DNA of 64,000 nt from NCBI RefSeq assembly GCF_009707125.1, contig NZ_WLVL01000039.1, positions 248,001 through 312,000 of the forward strand. The letters are read 5' to 3'. Within the stretch, counting starts at the first letter, position 1, and every line of letters starts with the position of its first letter. The notes below the pieces were generated by a model that was given only the letters and a program-made list of their open reading frames with translations, did not search any database and had not been told where the DNA came from. The translations under genes and the position numbers were made by a program. The stretch is from Arsenicicoccus cauae. GTDB taxonomy: Bacteria > Actinomycetota > Actinomycetes > Actinomycetales > Dermatophilaceae. Positions 15,616 to 25,655 of the stretch are shown piece by piece.

Positions 15616-16575
15616 GTCCCGCAGGAGGACACTCGGGGCACCGCCCAAGCGCACCCTGGCCGCCGCGAGCACGATGCACGGCCATCACGCGTCGAGCGGT
15701 CGCGCACGCCTGGTCGAACACCATCGGATAGGTGATCCGGATCGTCGTCCACCCCTCGACGAGGTGGGCGGCGTCCAGCTCGGCATCCCTCAGGCGCTGG
15801 GCCCCTGAGTGGAAGGCCGTGCCGTCGAGCTCGAGCAGCACTCGCGAGTCCGGATAGGCGCCGTCGCTGCGGTGCCCGGTCGCAGGCACGACGACCTGAC
15901 GAACTGACGCGGGCAGACGGTGGGCTCGCTCCACCCGTCGCAGATATCCGACCTCGAGGTAGCTTGTCGACCCAGACGCCACGTCCGCCAGGAGCCCCTG
16001 CAGGAGCGCGCGTCGAGGGTGCCGGGTCCGCGCGGCGAGACGATCGGCGAGGCGGCAAGGATGCGTCAGGCGCCGTTGGCAGGCCGTGGCCACGAGACCG
16101 ATCGCTCTGTCCCGGGGGGCTGCGGCCGCGAGGTCGAGCACCACGTCCTCGATCCTCAGCGTGGGCAGGTCACGCGGGAGTGGGGTCGCGTACACCCCGG
16201 GTCGCACCCGCACGAACCGATAGCCGGGCTGTGGAGCCGGCCGACGCCGTCGAGGCAGGACGATGTCGATGACGGCGGGTGGGTCGTCCACCAACCCCAG
16301 CAGACAGGCCGCCGCCATGCCCCCGACCACCGCGCCACCACCCGCGAGCACCACGCCGGCCTGGGCCCGCTGGGCGAACGAGATGCTGTCCTCCGGCGCC
16401 TCGGGCCTGAGGTCCAGGCAGTAGACCCCCGGGAGAAGACGTCGCCAGGCTCGCGTCATGCGTGCCACGACCGTGGGGTCAGGCCCGCCGCCAGGAGCTC
16501 ACGTCGGGAGACGACACCGGAACGGTCCGCAGCGCGCGCGAGGATCTCGGCGGGGACGTCGCATCTCGGGGGCAT
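15590..16575 (-). pseudogene. AbiEi/DUF559-type protein, frameshifted near its N-terminus
   Basis: From ATG 16575 the frame reads MPPRCDVPAEILARAADRSG then VVSRRELLAAGLTP and stops shortly after. One base later the second frame continues as ...VVARMTRAWRRLLPGVYCLD to 15590. Together they form the usual arrangement: an AbiEi-like winged-helix N-terminal domain (about 1-50), a middle region, and a C-terminal DUF559 PD-(D/E)XK/Vsr-like segment (YPDSRVLLELDGTAFHSG). The shift is in a run of four C/G near 16481. Either the gene is broken, the copy is phase-variable, or the base is a sequencing error; translation from GTG 16468 would lose the first helix. Paralogues at 40642 and 45554 are intact. 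Confidence 0.7.
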
Positions 16576-16632
16576 GGCAGCAGGATGCGGGTCCCTGACC
16601 AGGAGGCTGCATCGATCTCGCTGGGCGTGAGG

Positions 16633-18030
16633 TCAGAGGGCGCCCCGGATGTCGTCGACGCGCTCCCTGGCGTCGCCGAACAGCATGCGGGTGTTGTCCT
16701 TGAAGAACAGAGGGTTCTGGACGCCGGCATAGCCCGTCGACATCGATCGCTTGAACACGATCACGTCGTGCGCGTGCCACACCTCGAGCACCGGCATCCC
16801 GGCGATGGGGCTGGACGGGTCGTCGAGGGCGGCGGGGTTGACCGTGTCGTTGGCACCGATCACGAGCACGACATCGGTGGACGCCAGGTCGTCGTTGATC
16901 TCGTCCATCTCGAGGACGATGTCGTAGGGGACCTTGGCCTCGGCGAGCAGGACGTTCATGTGCCCGGGGAGGCGTCCGGCGACCGGGTGGATGCCGAAGC
17001 GCACCTGCACCCCGCGCTCGCGCAGCCGCGCGGCCAGGTCGGCGACGCCGTGCTGCGCCTGCGCGACCGCCATACCGTAGCCCGGGGTGATGACCACCGA
17101 GCGGGCCTCCGTCAGCAGCGCGGCCACCTCCTCGGCTGAGGTCTCGCGGTGCTCGCCGTAGTCGCGCGCCTCCCCCGTCACCGCGCCGTCCGAGCCGAAG
17201 CCGCCGGCGATGACGGACAGGAAGGACCGATTCATGGCCTTGCACATGATGTACGACAGGTAGGCGCCGGACGAGCCGACCAGCGCGCCGGTGATGATCA
17301 GCAGGTCATTGCTCAGCATGAATCCCGCTGCGGCGGCGGCCCATCCGCTGTAGCTGTTGAGCATCGACACGACCACGGGCATGTCGCCGCCGCCGATCGA
17401 GGCGACGAGGTGCCAACCGAGCGCGAGCGCGATCACAGTCATCAGCACCAGGGGGATCCCGCTGCCCGTCGGCACGAACCACACCATCAGCCCGAGCGAC
17501 ACCACCAGCGCCGCGAGGTTGACGACGTTGCGGTGAGGGAGCATCAGCGGCGCCGACCTCGTCCTGCCCGACAGCTTGAGGAAGGCCACGATCGAGCCGG
17601 TCAGCGTCACCGCGCCGATGAAGATGCCGAGGAAGACCTCGCCGTTGTGGATGCGTTCGAGCACGTCGAGGTGCCCGGCGCCGCTCGAGGTCACCTCGAT
17701 CCACGAGTTGAGGCCCACGAGCACCGCCGCCAGACCGACGAAGCTGTGGAGCAGCGCGATCAGCTCGGGCATGCCGGTCATCTCGACGCGCTGGGCGCGG
17801 TGCACGCCGATGGCGCCGCCGACGATCATGGCCACGAGCAGCAGGAGCAGGGCGTCGAGGCCGTTGAGGGTGACGACCAGGGCGATCGTGGCCAGCAGCG
17901 CCAGGGCCATCCCGACGATGCCGAAGGCGTTGCCCCGGCGGGCGGACTCGTGCTTGGACAGCCCGGCGAGGGCCAGGATGAACAGCAGGCCGGCGACGAT
18001 CTGGGCGGCGTAGGACAGGGCGGCGGTCAT
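16633..18030 (-). CDS. pntB: NAD(P)+ transhydrogenase subunit beta
   Basis: Proton-translocating transhydrogenase, NADP(H)-binding subunit. The 465 residues contain about eight to nine transmembrane helices (1-260) followed by domain III with [37 protein letters not shown] and [10 protein letters not shown], the NADP(H)-binding loops. Forms a complex with PntA, coupling proton entry to NADPH formation from NADH. Starts seven bases after the pntA stop, so the two are cotranscribed. Confidence 0.97.
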   Translation of the reverse strand: MTAALSYAAQIVAGLLFILALAGLSKHESARRGNAFGIVGMALALLATIALVVTLNGLDALLLLLVAMIVGGAIGVHRAQRVEMTGMPELIALLHSFVGLAAVLVGLNSWIEVTSSGAGHLDVLERIHNGEVFLGIFIGAVTLTGSIVAFLKLSGRTRSAPLMLPHRNVVNLAALVVSLGLMVWFVPTGSGIPLVLMTVIALALGWHLVASIGGGDMPVVVSMLNSYSGWAAAAAGFMLSNDLLIITGALVGSSGAYLSYIMCKAMNRSFLSVIAGGFGSDGAVTGEARDYGEHRETSAEEVAALLTEARSVVITPGYGMAVAQAQHGVADLAARLRERGVQVRFGIHPVAGRLPGHMNVLLAEAKVPYDIVLEMDEINDDLASTDVVLVIGANDTVNPAALDDPSSPIAGMPVLEVWHAHDVIVFKRSMSTGYAGVQNPLFFKDNTRMLFGDARERVDDIRGAL

Positions 18031-18036
18031 CGGCGG

Positions 18037-19665
18037 TCAGCCCTTCCGGAACATCGCGAGCATGCGCTGGGTCACCGTGAAGCCGCCGAAGATGTTGATG
18101 CTGGCGACCAGGACGGCGGCGAACGCGAGGACGTCGACGGCGAGGTGCCCGCGCCCGAGCTGGGCGAGCGCGCCGACGATGATGATGCCGCTGATGGCGT
18201 TGGTCACCGACATCAGCGGGGTGTGCAGGGCGTGGTGGACGTTGCCGATCACGTAGTAGCCGACCACGCACGCCAGCATGAACACCATGAAGTGGCCGAG
18301 GAACGCGGACGGCGAGAACGCGGCCAGCAGCAGGAACGCGACCACCCCGAGCGAGAGCAGCAGACCCCGGCCGTATGCCGGCCGCCCGCCGCCGTGCGGG
18401 GTCGCCGGCTCGGCGCCGGTCACCCCAGGGCCGGGGCGCGCGGTCCTCGCACCCCCGCCCGCAGCCGTCGCGCCCGCGCCCGTCGCACCCCCGCCCACGG
18501 CGGACCCGCTGGTGGCCGCGGCGTCCGGTGGGGGCGCCGCCGACACCTGGATCGGTGGTGGGGGCCAGAGCGTCTCGCCCTGCAGCACCACAGTCATGCC
18601 GCGTTGCACGACGTCCTCCAGGTCGAGGACGACCTGGCCGTCCTTGCCGGGGGTGATGAGCGTGGTGAGGTTGACGAGGTTGGTCGCGTAGAGCTGTGAG
18701 GCCTGGCCGGGCAGGCGGGCGGGCAGGTCGGTGTAGCCGAGGATGACGACGCCGTTGTCGGTGACGACGCGCTGGTCGGGGACGCTGCCCTCGACGTTGC
18801 CGCCGGTGGCCGCTGCCATGTCGACGATGACGGAGCCGGGACGCATCGCGGCGACCATCGCCGCGGTGATGAGCCGGGGTGCGGGTCGGCCCGGGATCAG
18901 GGCGGTGGTGATGACGATGTCGGCCTGGGGGACGTTCTCGGCGTACATCCGCGCGGCGGCCTGGTCGTAGGCCGCGGACGTGCCGTGCGCGTAGCCGTCG
19001 GTCGACACCTCCTGCTCGACGTCGACGGCGAGGAACTGAGCGCCCATCGACTCGACCTGCTCGGCGACCTCGGGGCGGGCGTCGGTGGCCTTGACCACGG
19101 CGCCGAGGGCGCCCGCGGTGCCGATGGCGGCCAACCCGGCCACCCCGGCGCCGGCGACGAGCACGGTCGCGGGCGGGACCTTGCCGGCGGCCGTGACCTG
19201 GCCGGTGAAGAAGCGCCCGAACTCGTGCGCCGCCTCCACCACCGCGCGGTAGCCCGCGATGTTGGCCATCGAGCTCAGCACGTCCAGCGACTGCGCCCGC
19301 GAGATGCGGGGCACGGCGTCGGTCGCGAGGACCGTCAGGCGGTGCGCCGCGAGTCGCTCGACCAGCTCGGGTCGCAGGGCGGGCTGCACGAGGCTGACGA
19401 GGGTCGCGCCCTCCCGCAGGAGCGGGAGCTCGTCCTCGCCGGGCGGGTTGACCTTGTAGATCATGTCGGCGGCCCAGGCCGTCTCGCGGTCGACGACGGT
19501 GGCGCCGGCGTCGGCATACGCAGCGTCCGGCAGGCTGGCGGCCGCGCCGGCCCCGGACTCGACGACGATCTCGTAGCCGAGCCGGACGAGCTGAGCGACG
19601 CTGGTGGGGGTGGCGGCGACGCGGGTCTCGCCGGGGAGCGTCTCGAGGGGGACACCGATCTGCAT
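18037..19665 (-). CDS. pntA: NAD(P)+ transhydrogenase subunit alpha
   Basis: 542 residues, the fused form: NAD(H)-binding domain I (about 1-370; [36 protein letters not shown]), an unusually long Ala/Gly/Pro-rich linker (about 375-445), and a membrane part with three to four helices ([20 protein letters not shown] ... [16 protein letters not shown]). Many actinobacteria split this into PntAA and PntAB; here it is one gene. A GGAAGG site precedes ATG 19665. Operon with pntB. Confidence 0.96.
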   Translation of the reverse strand: MQIGVPLETLPGETRVAATPTSVAQLVRLGYEIVVESGAGAAASLPDAAYADAGATVVDRETAWAADMIYKVNPPGEDELPLLREGATLVSLVQPALRPELVERLAAHRLTVLATDAVPRISRAQSLDVLSSMANIAGYRAVVEAAHEFGRFFTGQVTAAGKVPPATVLVAGAGVAGLAAIGTAGALGAVVKATDARPEVAEQVESMGAQFLAVDVEQEVSTDGYAHGTSAAYDQAAARMYAENVPQADIVITTALIPGRPAPRLITAAMVAAMRPGSVIVDMAAATGGNVEGSVPDQRVVTDNGVVILGYTDLPARLPGQASQLYATNLVNLTTLITPGKDGQVVLDLEDVVQRGMTVVLQGETLWPPPPIQVSAAPPPDAAATSGSAVGGGATGAGATAAGGGARTARPGPGVTGAEPATPHGGGRPAYGRGLLLSLGVVAFLLLAAFSPSAFLGHFMVFMLACVVGYYVIGNVHHALHTPLMSVTNAISGIIIVGALAQLGRGHLAVDVLAFAAVLVASINIFGGFTVTQRMLAMFRKG

Positions 19666-19860
19666 GGGTGGAGCCTTCCGCCGTGGGTGGCTTCACTGTA
19701 TGGCCATGCTGCGCGCCGGTTGCCACCGCCCCCCGTCGCCGTGCGGGAGCTGCGTCACCCGGTCGCGGTGTGCGACCGTTCACCACCCTGAGTGCCGGGC
19801 TGTGCCGTGTGGCGGCACACGTCTGGGTCGAGCCCCACCGGGGTTGGTAGCGTCACTCGT

Positions 19861-19932
19861 GGAGGCCTCCCACCTGCGATCAGGGGGCTCGTGGCCCTTC
19901 GGGGGTGTCACGAGCGATGGCGGGAGGCCTCC
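19861..19932. repeat. Nested palindrome between pntA and cbiO
   Basis: Outer arms GGAGGCCTCCC (19861-19871) and GGGAGGCCTCC (19922-19932), inner arms GCTCGTG (19887-19893) and CACGAGC (19909-19915). It lies in the 332-bp gap between the pntA start and the cbiO stop. The same gap holds the 15-bp repeats below; otherwise no gene is seen. Confidence 0.7.
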
Positions 19933-19950
19933 TCCTGCGTCCTGGCGACG

Positions 19951-19995
19951 GCCCGTATGCCGGAGGCCCGTATGCCCGAGGCCCGTATGCCGGAG
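19951..19995. repeat. 15-bp tandem repeat built on GTATGCC
   Basis: Three copies of GCCCGTATGCCGGAG with exact 15-bp period; the middle copy differs by one base. The array ends two bases before the stop codon of cbiO. Each copy holds one GTATGCC heptamer. Confidence 0.8.
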
Positions 19996-19997
19996 GC

Positions 19998-20761
<764 letters not shown>

Positions 20762-20780
<19 letters not shown>

Positions 20781-21595
20781 CCGGCCAAGAGTACGGCGGC
20801 GGCGAGGGGCAGGGCCGCGCCGGTCAGCCACTCGGCCGCGGACGCGGGGCGCGACGACGCTGCCGCCGGGAGCCGCCCGGTGTAGCCCCGCGCCAGCATC
20901 GCCTGGTGGACCCGCTCGCCGCGCTCGTAGGACCGCACGAACAACGCCCCCGCCCCGCCGGCGACGGCGGCGAGGTGCCCGGCCCGCCCTCCGGTGAAGC
21001 CGCGAGACTCGCGGGCCACCCGCATGCGGTGCAGGTCGGCCGTGATGACGCCGAGGTAGCGCACCATGAACGTCAGGATGGCCACGAACGCTGCCGGCAG
21101 GCGCAGCCGCTCGAGCCCGGCGACGAGCTCGCGGGGGGCCGTGCTCGAGGCGAGGACCACGGCCGCGAGGACGCCCAGGGTGGCCTTGGCGAGCATGGTG
21201 CCGGCCGCCACCAGGCCCGGCTGCGACACGGACAGGCCGAGCACCTCGACGCGGGGGCCCGTCGCCACGAAGGGCGTCACCAGGGCGAAGACCACGAACG
21301 GCGCCTCGACCGCGAGCCGCCGCAGCACGTGCGACCACGGCAGCCGGGAGGCCGCCACGACGGCGACGAGCAGCAGCGCGTCCAGCCCCAGCAGGACCCA
21401 GGCGCCGGTCGGCACCGCGACCACGGCGACCATGAACGCCAGCAGGCAGACCAGCTTGACCTGCGGCGGCAGGTGGTGGACGACGCTGTCGCGGGGTATG
21501 ACGAGCCCCTCCTCGGGGGCGCCGCCACCGTGCTGGTGGCCGTGCTCGTGCCCCAGGAGCGGGCGCTCCGTGAGCAGCCTTGGCGCGTCAGCCAT
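20762..21595 (-). CDS. cbiQ: ECF transporter transmembrane protein (CbiQ-type)
   Basis: 277 residues with a His-rich cytoplasmic N-terminus (GHEHGHQHGG, possibly metal-binding) and about five hydrophobic helices. The two CbiQ/EcfT coupling motifs are present near LAKATLGVLAAVVLASS and ARESRGFTGGRAG / MLARGYTGRL. It connects the ATPase to the substrate-binding component. ATG 21595 lies 8 bases inside the upstream cbiM gene, indicating coupling. Confidence 0.92.
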
Positions 21596-22706
21596 CGCGA
21601 CGGGTCGCCCCGACCTCCGCCGGCCTGCGCCGGTGGTCGCCCGCCTCCCCGGAGGCGTGGGGTTCCACGGCGCGCGACGACCGGGAGCCCCTGGTGGCCC
21701 TGGCCGCCAGGGACGAGAGGAGCACGCCCACCGCCAGGGTGAGCAGGACGCCGATGACGCCGGCGGCGATCGCGGCGACGGCGCCGTGACCCAGCAACGA
21801 GAGGGAGTAGTCCGCGAGCGGCGACGAGGCCGCGGCCGAGTCCATCGCGGACGCGCCGAAGCCGAGGCGCTCACCGACGTACTCCAGGCCGTCGGGGTGG
21901 CTGCTCGCGAGGAGGCTGAGCCCGCCGCCGACCAGCAGGGACGTGGCGAGGAGCCCGCCGGCGAAGCCCGGGGTGACCCGGGCCCGGCCGCGACCCACGG
22001 GTGCGTCGGCCCGCACGGTCGTGCGGTGCCCGTCCCGGTCCACCAGCTGGAGGTCCGGCACGAGGTGGCGGGCGACGTGCACGAGGTCGGGGCGCGAGGC
22101 GACGACGGCGGACACGACGGCCGCCGTGATCACGGCCTCGCCGACGCCGATGACCAGGTGCCAGCCGAGCATCGCGGTCGTGAGGGTGCCGAGCGGGATG
22201 GGGGCGGTGCCGCCGACGGCATACAGCACGACGAAGGCGAGGGCCGCCGCCGGGACGGACAGCAGGCCCCCCAGCGCCGCGGCCGGCACGACCGAGGCGG
22301 GGCGACGCGGCAGCACGGCGAGGACGCCGCGCACGACCAGCGATCCGACGACGACGCCGACCACGCCCATGACGGTGACGTTGGCGCCGAGGGCGGTCAG
22401 CCCGCCGTCGGCGAAGACGAGCGCCTGGACCATCAGGACCGTCGTCATGACGAGCACCCCGGTCCAGGGACCCACGAGCACCGCGGCGAGCGCTCCCCCG
22501 AGCAGGTGGCCGCTCGTGCCCGCCCCCACGGGGAAGTTGACCATCTGCACGGCGAAGATGAAGCAGGCCACCAGCCCCGCGAGCACGGGGCCGGTCTCGC
22601 CGAGCTCGCGACGCGCCTGGCGCAGTGACAGGGCGGTGGCGCCCACCGCCAGCAGGCCGGTGCCGATGGACGTGGGAGCGTCGAGGAACCCGTCGGGGAT
22701 GTGCAT
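21588..22706 (-). CDS. cbiM: Nickel/cobalt ECF substrate component, CbiM fused to CbiN-like (PDGLE) part
   Basis: 372 residues. The CbiM part starts with MHIPDGFLDAPTS; the N-terminal Met-His forms the metal site in this family, so ATG 22706 is the required start. It then has about seven helices. From about 255 on, a CbiN/PDGLE-like part follows: a membrane helix, the motif SSHPDGLEYV, and another helix (HGAVAAIAAGVIGVLLTLAV). CbiM and CbiN are separate in many bacteria. A Nur-like box at 22725-22741 suggests nickel rather than cobalt. Confidence 0.93.
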   Translation of the reverse strand: MHIPDGFLDAPTSIGTGLLAVGATALSLRQARRELGETGPVLAGLVACFIFAVQMVNFPVGAGTSGHLLGGALAAVLVGPWTGVLVMTTVLMVQALVFADGGLTALGANVTVMGVVGVVVGSLVVRGVLAVLPRRPASVVPAAALGGLLSVPAAALAFVVLYAVGGTAPIPLGTLTTAMLGWHLVIGVGEAVITAAVVSAVVASRPDLVHVARHLVPDLQLVDRDGHRTTVRADAPVGRGRARVTPGFAGGLLATSLLVGGGLSLLASSHPDGLEYVGERLGFGASAMDSAAASSPLADYSLSLLGHGAVAAIAAGVIGVLLTLAVGVLLSSLAARATRGSRSSRAVEPHASGEAGDHRRRPAEVGATRRDG

Positions 22707-22724
22707 GACGCCATCATTTCCCTG

Positions 22725-22741
22725 TTGCGAAGGCATTGCAA
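22725..22741. promoter_or_regulatory. Nur-like operator (6-5-6) upstream of cbiM
   Basis: TTGCGA-aggca-TTGCAA, matching in eleven of twelve arm positions the TTGCAA-N5-TTGCAA box that I recall for the nickel-dependent Fur-family repressor Nur of Streptomyces. It lies 18 bases before the cbiM start, where a repressor would block transcription. No cobalamin-riboswitch-like sequence is seen. Confidence 0.6.
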
Positions 22742-22772
22742 TACGGCCCTTGCCGTGATGGGGTGGCAACCG

Positions 22773-22805
22773 GTGTGCCGCCGTAGCGAGGGGGCGGCGG
22801 CACAC
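22773..22805. repeat. Hairpin between divergent cbiM and permease genes
   Basis: GTGTGCCGCCG (22773-22783) and CGGCGGCACAC (22795-22805), perfect 11-bp arms with an 11-base loop. It lies upstream of both neighbouring genes, so it is not an ordinary terminator. Confidence 0.55.
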
Positions 22806-22847
22806 ACCCTCCTGCGCCGGCGCACCTGGCCCTCACCGGCGACGACG

Positions 22848-22865
22848 GCATACTGACCAGTATGC
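22848..22865. promoter_or_regulatory. Palindrome upstream of the permease gene
   Basis: GCATACTG-ac-CAGTATGC: the 8-bp arms are perfect. It includes the GGCATAC heptamer. It could be an operator of the amino acid permease, 140 bp upstream of its start. Confidence 0.35.
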
Positions 22866-23005
22866 GGACGGTGGGCGGCACGATCCGGTCACGGTCCACG
22901 CTGGCGCCCTTCCCAGCGGCCCTCGTGCGGGTGCACGCTATGGCGCGCAGTGGCCTTCACGGCCACACCCAGCGTGCCGCGCCCCACCCCCGAGGAGTTG
23001 ACCAG

Positions 23006-24550
23006 ATGAGCCTGTTCCGCACCAAATCGATCGAGGCGTCCATCGCCGAGACCGTCGAGGAGGAGTACCAGCTCAAGAAGAACCTGACGGCGGTCGACCT
23101 CACGGTCTTCGGCATCGGGGTCATCATCGGGGCCGGCATCTTCACCCTCACCGGTCGCGCCGCCGCCCAGTACGCCGGCCCGGCCATCGTCATCTCGTTC
23201 GTCATCGCGGCGTTCGCCTGCGGCCTCGCGGCGCTGTGCTACGCCGAGTTCGCGTCCACGGTCCCGGTGTCCGGCTCGGCCTACACCTTCTCCTACGCGA
23301 CCCTCGGCGAGCTGGTCGCCTGGATCATCGGCTGGGACCTCCTGCTCGAGATGATGCTCGGCGCCTCCGTCGTCGCCCAGGGCTGGTCGCAGTACTTCGT
23401 CGTGTTCCTCGGCCACCTCGGCATCACCTTCCCCGCGTCGGTGTCGCCGGGGGCCGCCTTCGACCTGCCTGCGTTCCTGCTGGTCGCGGTCATCACCGCG
23501 CTGATCGCCTACGGCATCAAGGAGTCGATGCGGGTCAACCTGATCTTCGTCGCCCTCAAGCTCTTCGTGGTGCTGTTCGTCATCGTCGCCGGGATGCGCT
23601 TCATCCAGACGGAGAACTACACCCCGTTCATCCCCGACGCGATCGCCCCGGCCGCGTCCAACGCCGGCATCATGCACGCCCCGCTGCTGCAGACCATCTT
23701 CGGCCTCAACCCGACGACCTACGGCTGGGGAGGCATCCTCGCCGGCGCCTCGCTCGTGTTCTTCGCCTACATCGGCTTCGACGTCGTGGCGACCACGGCC
23801 GAGGAGGCCCGCAACCCGCAGCGCGACCTGCCGATCGGCATCATCGCCTCGCTGATCATCTGCACGATCCTCTACATCGCGGTCTCGCTCGTCATCACGG
23901 GCATGGTGCACTACGACAAGATCAACCCCAAGGCCGCACTGGCCGCGGCCTTCGAGAGCGTCGGCCAGGGCTGGGCGTCCACCCTCATCTCGGCGGGCGC
24001 CGTCGCCGGCCTGTTCACCGTCGTCATGACCCTGATGATCGGCGCGACGCGCGTCGTCTTCGCCATGTCCCGCGACTGGCTGCTGCCGCCGTGGCTGGGC
24101 CGCACCCACCCCAGGACCGGCACCCCGGTGCGCATCACCTTGATCGTCGGCACGCTGGTCGCCCTCGTGGCCTCCCTCACCCCGATCGGCAAGCTCGAGG
24201 AGATGGTCAACATCGGCACTCTGTCGGCGTTCGTCCTCGTCTCGGTCGCGGTGCCGATCCTGCGCAAGCGGCGCCCCGACCTGCAGCGGTCCTTCAAGGT
24301 GCCCGGCTCCCCGGTGCTGCCTTGGCTCGCCGCCCTGGTCTCCCTCTACCTCATGCTCAACCTCCCGCTCGACACCTGGATCCGCTTCCTGATCTGGATG
24401 GCGCTGGGCTTCGCGATCTACTTCATGTACTCGCGGACCCACTCCCGGCTGAACGTCCAGGGGCACGCCGCCACGCCCTACGAGCACATCGGCAACCCCG
24501 CGGCCGGCGGCAGCTTTGACGCCAACGGCTCGACCCGCCACGACGCCTGA
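23006..24550 (+). CDS. APC-superfamily amino acid permease (cationic amino acid transporter-like)
   Basis: 514 residues, about 12 transmembrane helices. Helix 1 carries the substrate-backbone motif GIGVIIGAGIFTLTG; helix 6 has FFAYIGFDVVATTAEEARNPQRDLPIGI, the consensus of the YfnA/CAT subfamily. C-terminal region: KVPGSPVLPWLAALVSLYLM. Likely a proton-coupled importer of cationic or other amino acids; the substrate is not determined. ATG 23006 follows GAGGAG by about eight bases. Single-gene unit ending at a very strong hairpin. Confidence 0.92.
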   Translation: MSLFRTKSIEASIAETVEEEYQLKKNLTAVDLTVFGIGVIIGAGIFTLTGRAAAQYAGPAIVISFVIAAFACGLAALCYAEFASTVPVSGSAYTFSYATLGELVAWIIGWDLLLEMMLGASVVAQGWSQYFVVFLGHLGITFPASVSPGAAFDLPAFLLVAVITALIAYGIKESMRVNLIFVALKLFVVLFVIVAGMRFIQTENYTPFIPDAIAPAASNAGIMHAPLLQTIFGLNPTTYGWGGILAGASLVFFAYIGFDVVATTAEEARNPQRDLPIGIIASLIICTILYIAVSLVITGMVHYDKINPKAALAAAFESVGQGWASTLISAGAVAGLFTVVMTLMIGATRVVFAMSRDWLLPPWLGRTHPRTGTPVRITLIVGTLVALVASLTPIGKLEEMVNIGTLSAFVLVSVAVPILRKRRPDLQRSFKVPGSPVLPWLAALVSLYLMLNLPLDTWIRFLIWMALGFAIYFMYSRTHSRLNVQGHAATPYEHIGNPAAGGSFDANGSTRHDA

Positions 24551-24564
24551 ACAACCCCTCCCAC

Positions 24565-24611
24565 ACGCCGAGTGGCCACATCCCGACGTTCGGGATGTGG
24601 CCACTCGGCGT
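24565..24611. terminator. 22-bp perfect palindrome between convergent genes
   Basis: Arms 24565-24586 and 24590-24611 are perfectly complementary with a three-base CGT loop. The ends read ACGCCGAGTGGCCAC, similar to CGCCGACTGGTCAC in the element at 36457, so this may be a member of a repeat family as well as a bidirectional terminator. Confidence 0.8.
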
Positions 24612-24633
24612 TCTTGGGGGAAACGCGGGGGCG

Positions 24634-24990
24634 TCAGCTGCCGGAGCTGCGTCCCATCGCCGGTCCCTGGCCGGGTCCGATCCCCTGCCCTCCCAGCTGG
24701 TCCTGCTGGGTCCAGCCTCCCTGGCTGCCCTGCTGATCCTGCTGATCCTGCTGATCCTGCTGGTCCTGCGACTGACCCGGTATGCCGGGCAGCTGCTGCA
24801 GCCCACCTTGGGGCTGGAGCTGCTGGCGCTGGAGCTGCTGCTGGGACGGCTGGGCCTGGTCGGGAGGGGCGGCAGTGCTGCCCTGCGCGGTGACGATGCC
24901 GGTGACGGCGGCCGCGACGCCCACGCCGGTGCCGGCGAGGACCGCGGTGGCGGTGCGGATCGACTGCGAACCGCGAGACCTGGTGCTCAT
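24634..24990 (-). CDS. Small Gln-rich membrane-anchored or exported protein
   Basis: 118 residues. A basic start (MSTRSRGSQSIRTATAVLAG) leads into one hydrophobic segment (about 15-36), then a Gln/Pro-rich tail with a (DQQ)n run and a Gly-rich end. Low complexity; no enzymatic motif and no flavinylation site (D-x-x-[ST]-G-A-T) seen. Its ATG overlaps the stop of the reductase gene (ATGA), so it is coupled to it. Role unknown, but the location suggests a partner of the reductase. Confidence 0.65.
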   Translation of the reverse strand: MSTRSRGSQSIRTATAVLAGTGVGVAAAVTGIVTAQGSTAAPPDQAQPSQQQLQRQQLQPQGGLQQLPGIPGQSQDQQDQQDQQDQQGSQGGWTQQDQLGGQGIGPGQGPAMGRSSGS

Positions 24991-25655
24991 GACGGGTACT
25001 CCTGGACAGTGGCGGTAGTGGTGGCGGCCGCGGGGGCGGGGTTGGCCGCGGGAGCGGACTTGGCGCTCACGGGGCGGCCGGTGGGCGGGAGGGTGCGCCC
25101 GAGGCGGGAGCCCGAGCGGTGCACGAGGCGGGAGCCCGAGCGGCGCACGAGGCGGTAGCCGACGGCTCCGCCGACCACCGCGCAGCAGGTGATGGCCGTG
25201 AGCCGCACCCACCACGTGGCGGAGTCGGTGCCGCCGCCCACGGAGTGCAGGACCGCGAACGGCCACGACGCGTAGGCGAGCAGGTGCAGGCCCCGCCATA
25301 CGGCATGGGGCAGTCGCTTGCGGAGCAGGCTGCTCACGACCACGATGAGCAGCAGGTCGAGGGCGAGCGTGCCGAGCCCCCACCACAGGGGGTTGCGGGC
25401 GTTGAGGAAGGGCACGAGCAGGTCCACGGCGTCGAGCTGGGCCTCGGCGTCCAGCCACAGCGACAGGACGTGCACGACGAGCAGCCCGGTCGCGAGCAGC
25501 GATGCCCGGCGGTGGATCTCGGCGAGGGCGAAGCGCGGCAGCTCGCGATGCCGGAAGCCGCCGCTCATGACGACCCCGAGGGCCGTGGCGACCGTGAGCA
25601 TCACGAGCGTGCTGACGCCGGTGGCCCGGCCGAGGACCCAGAGAGCCTCGTTCAC
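24987..25655 (-). CDS. Ferric-reductase-like transmembrane protein
   Basis: 222 residues, about six helices. The ferric reductase-like transmembrane family pattern is visible: IHRRASLLATGLLVVHVLSL and WRGLHLLAYASWPFAVLHSV carry spaced histidines that would bind two haems. The tail is Arg/Ser/Pro-rich. There is no flavin or NAD domain, so it is a membrane haem subunit only. Overlaps both neighbours by four bases. It probably passes electrons across the membrane together with a flavoprotein made with the ApbE gene upstream. Confidence 0.8.
   Translation of the reverse strand: MNEALWVLGRATGVSTLVMLTVATALGVVMSGGFRHRELPRFALAEIHRRASLLATGLLVVHVLSLWLDAEAQLDAVDLLVPFLNARNPLWWGLGTLALDLLLIVVVSSLLRKRLPHAVWRGLHLLAYASWPFAVLHSVGGGTDSATWWVRLTAITCCAVVGGAVGYRLVRRSGSRLVHRSGSRLGRTLPPTGRPVSAKSAPAANPAPAAATTTATVQEYPS

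Noticed and set aside
22707-23005. Cobalamin riboswitch upstream of the cbi operon
   Set aside because: No B12-box-like sequence seen; the gap contains a Nur-like box and hairpins, and the cbiM leader is short.
22889-24604. 571-residue minus-strand open frame opposite the permease
   Set aside because: Acidic and His/Gly-rich shadow frame; the plus strand encodes a clear APC permease.
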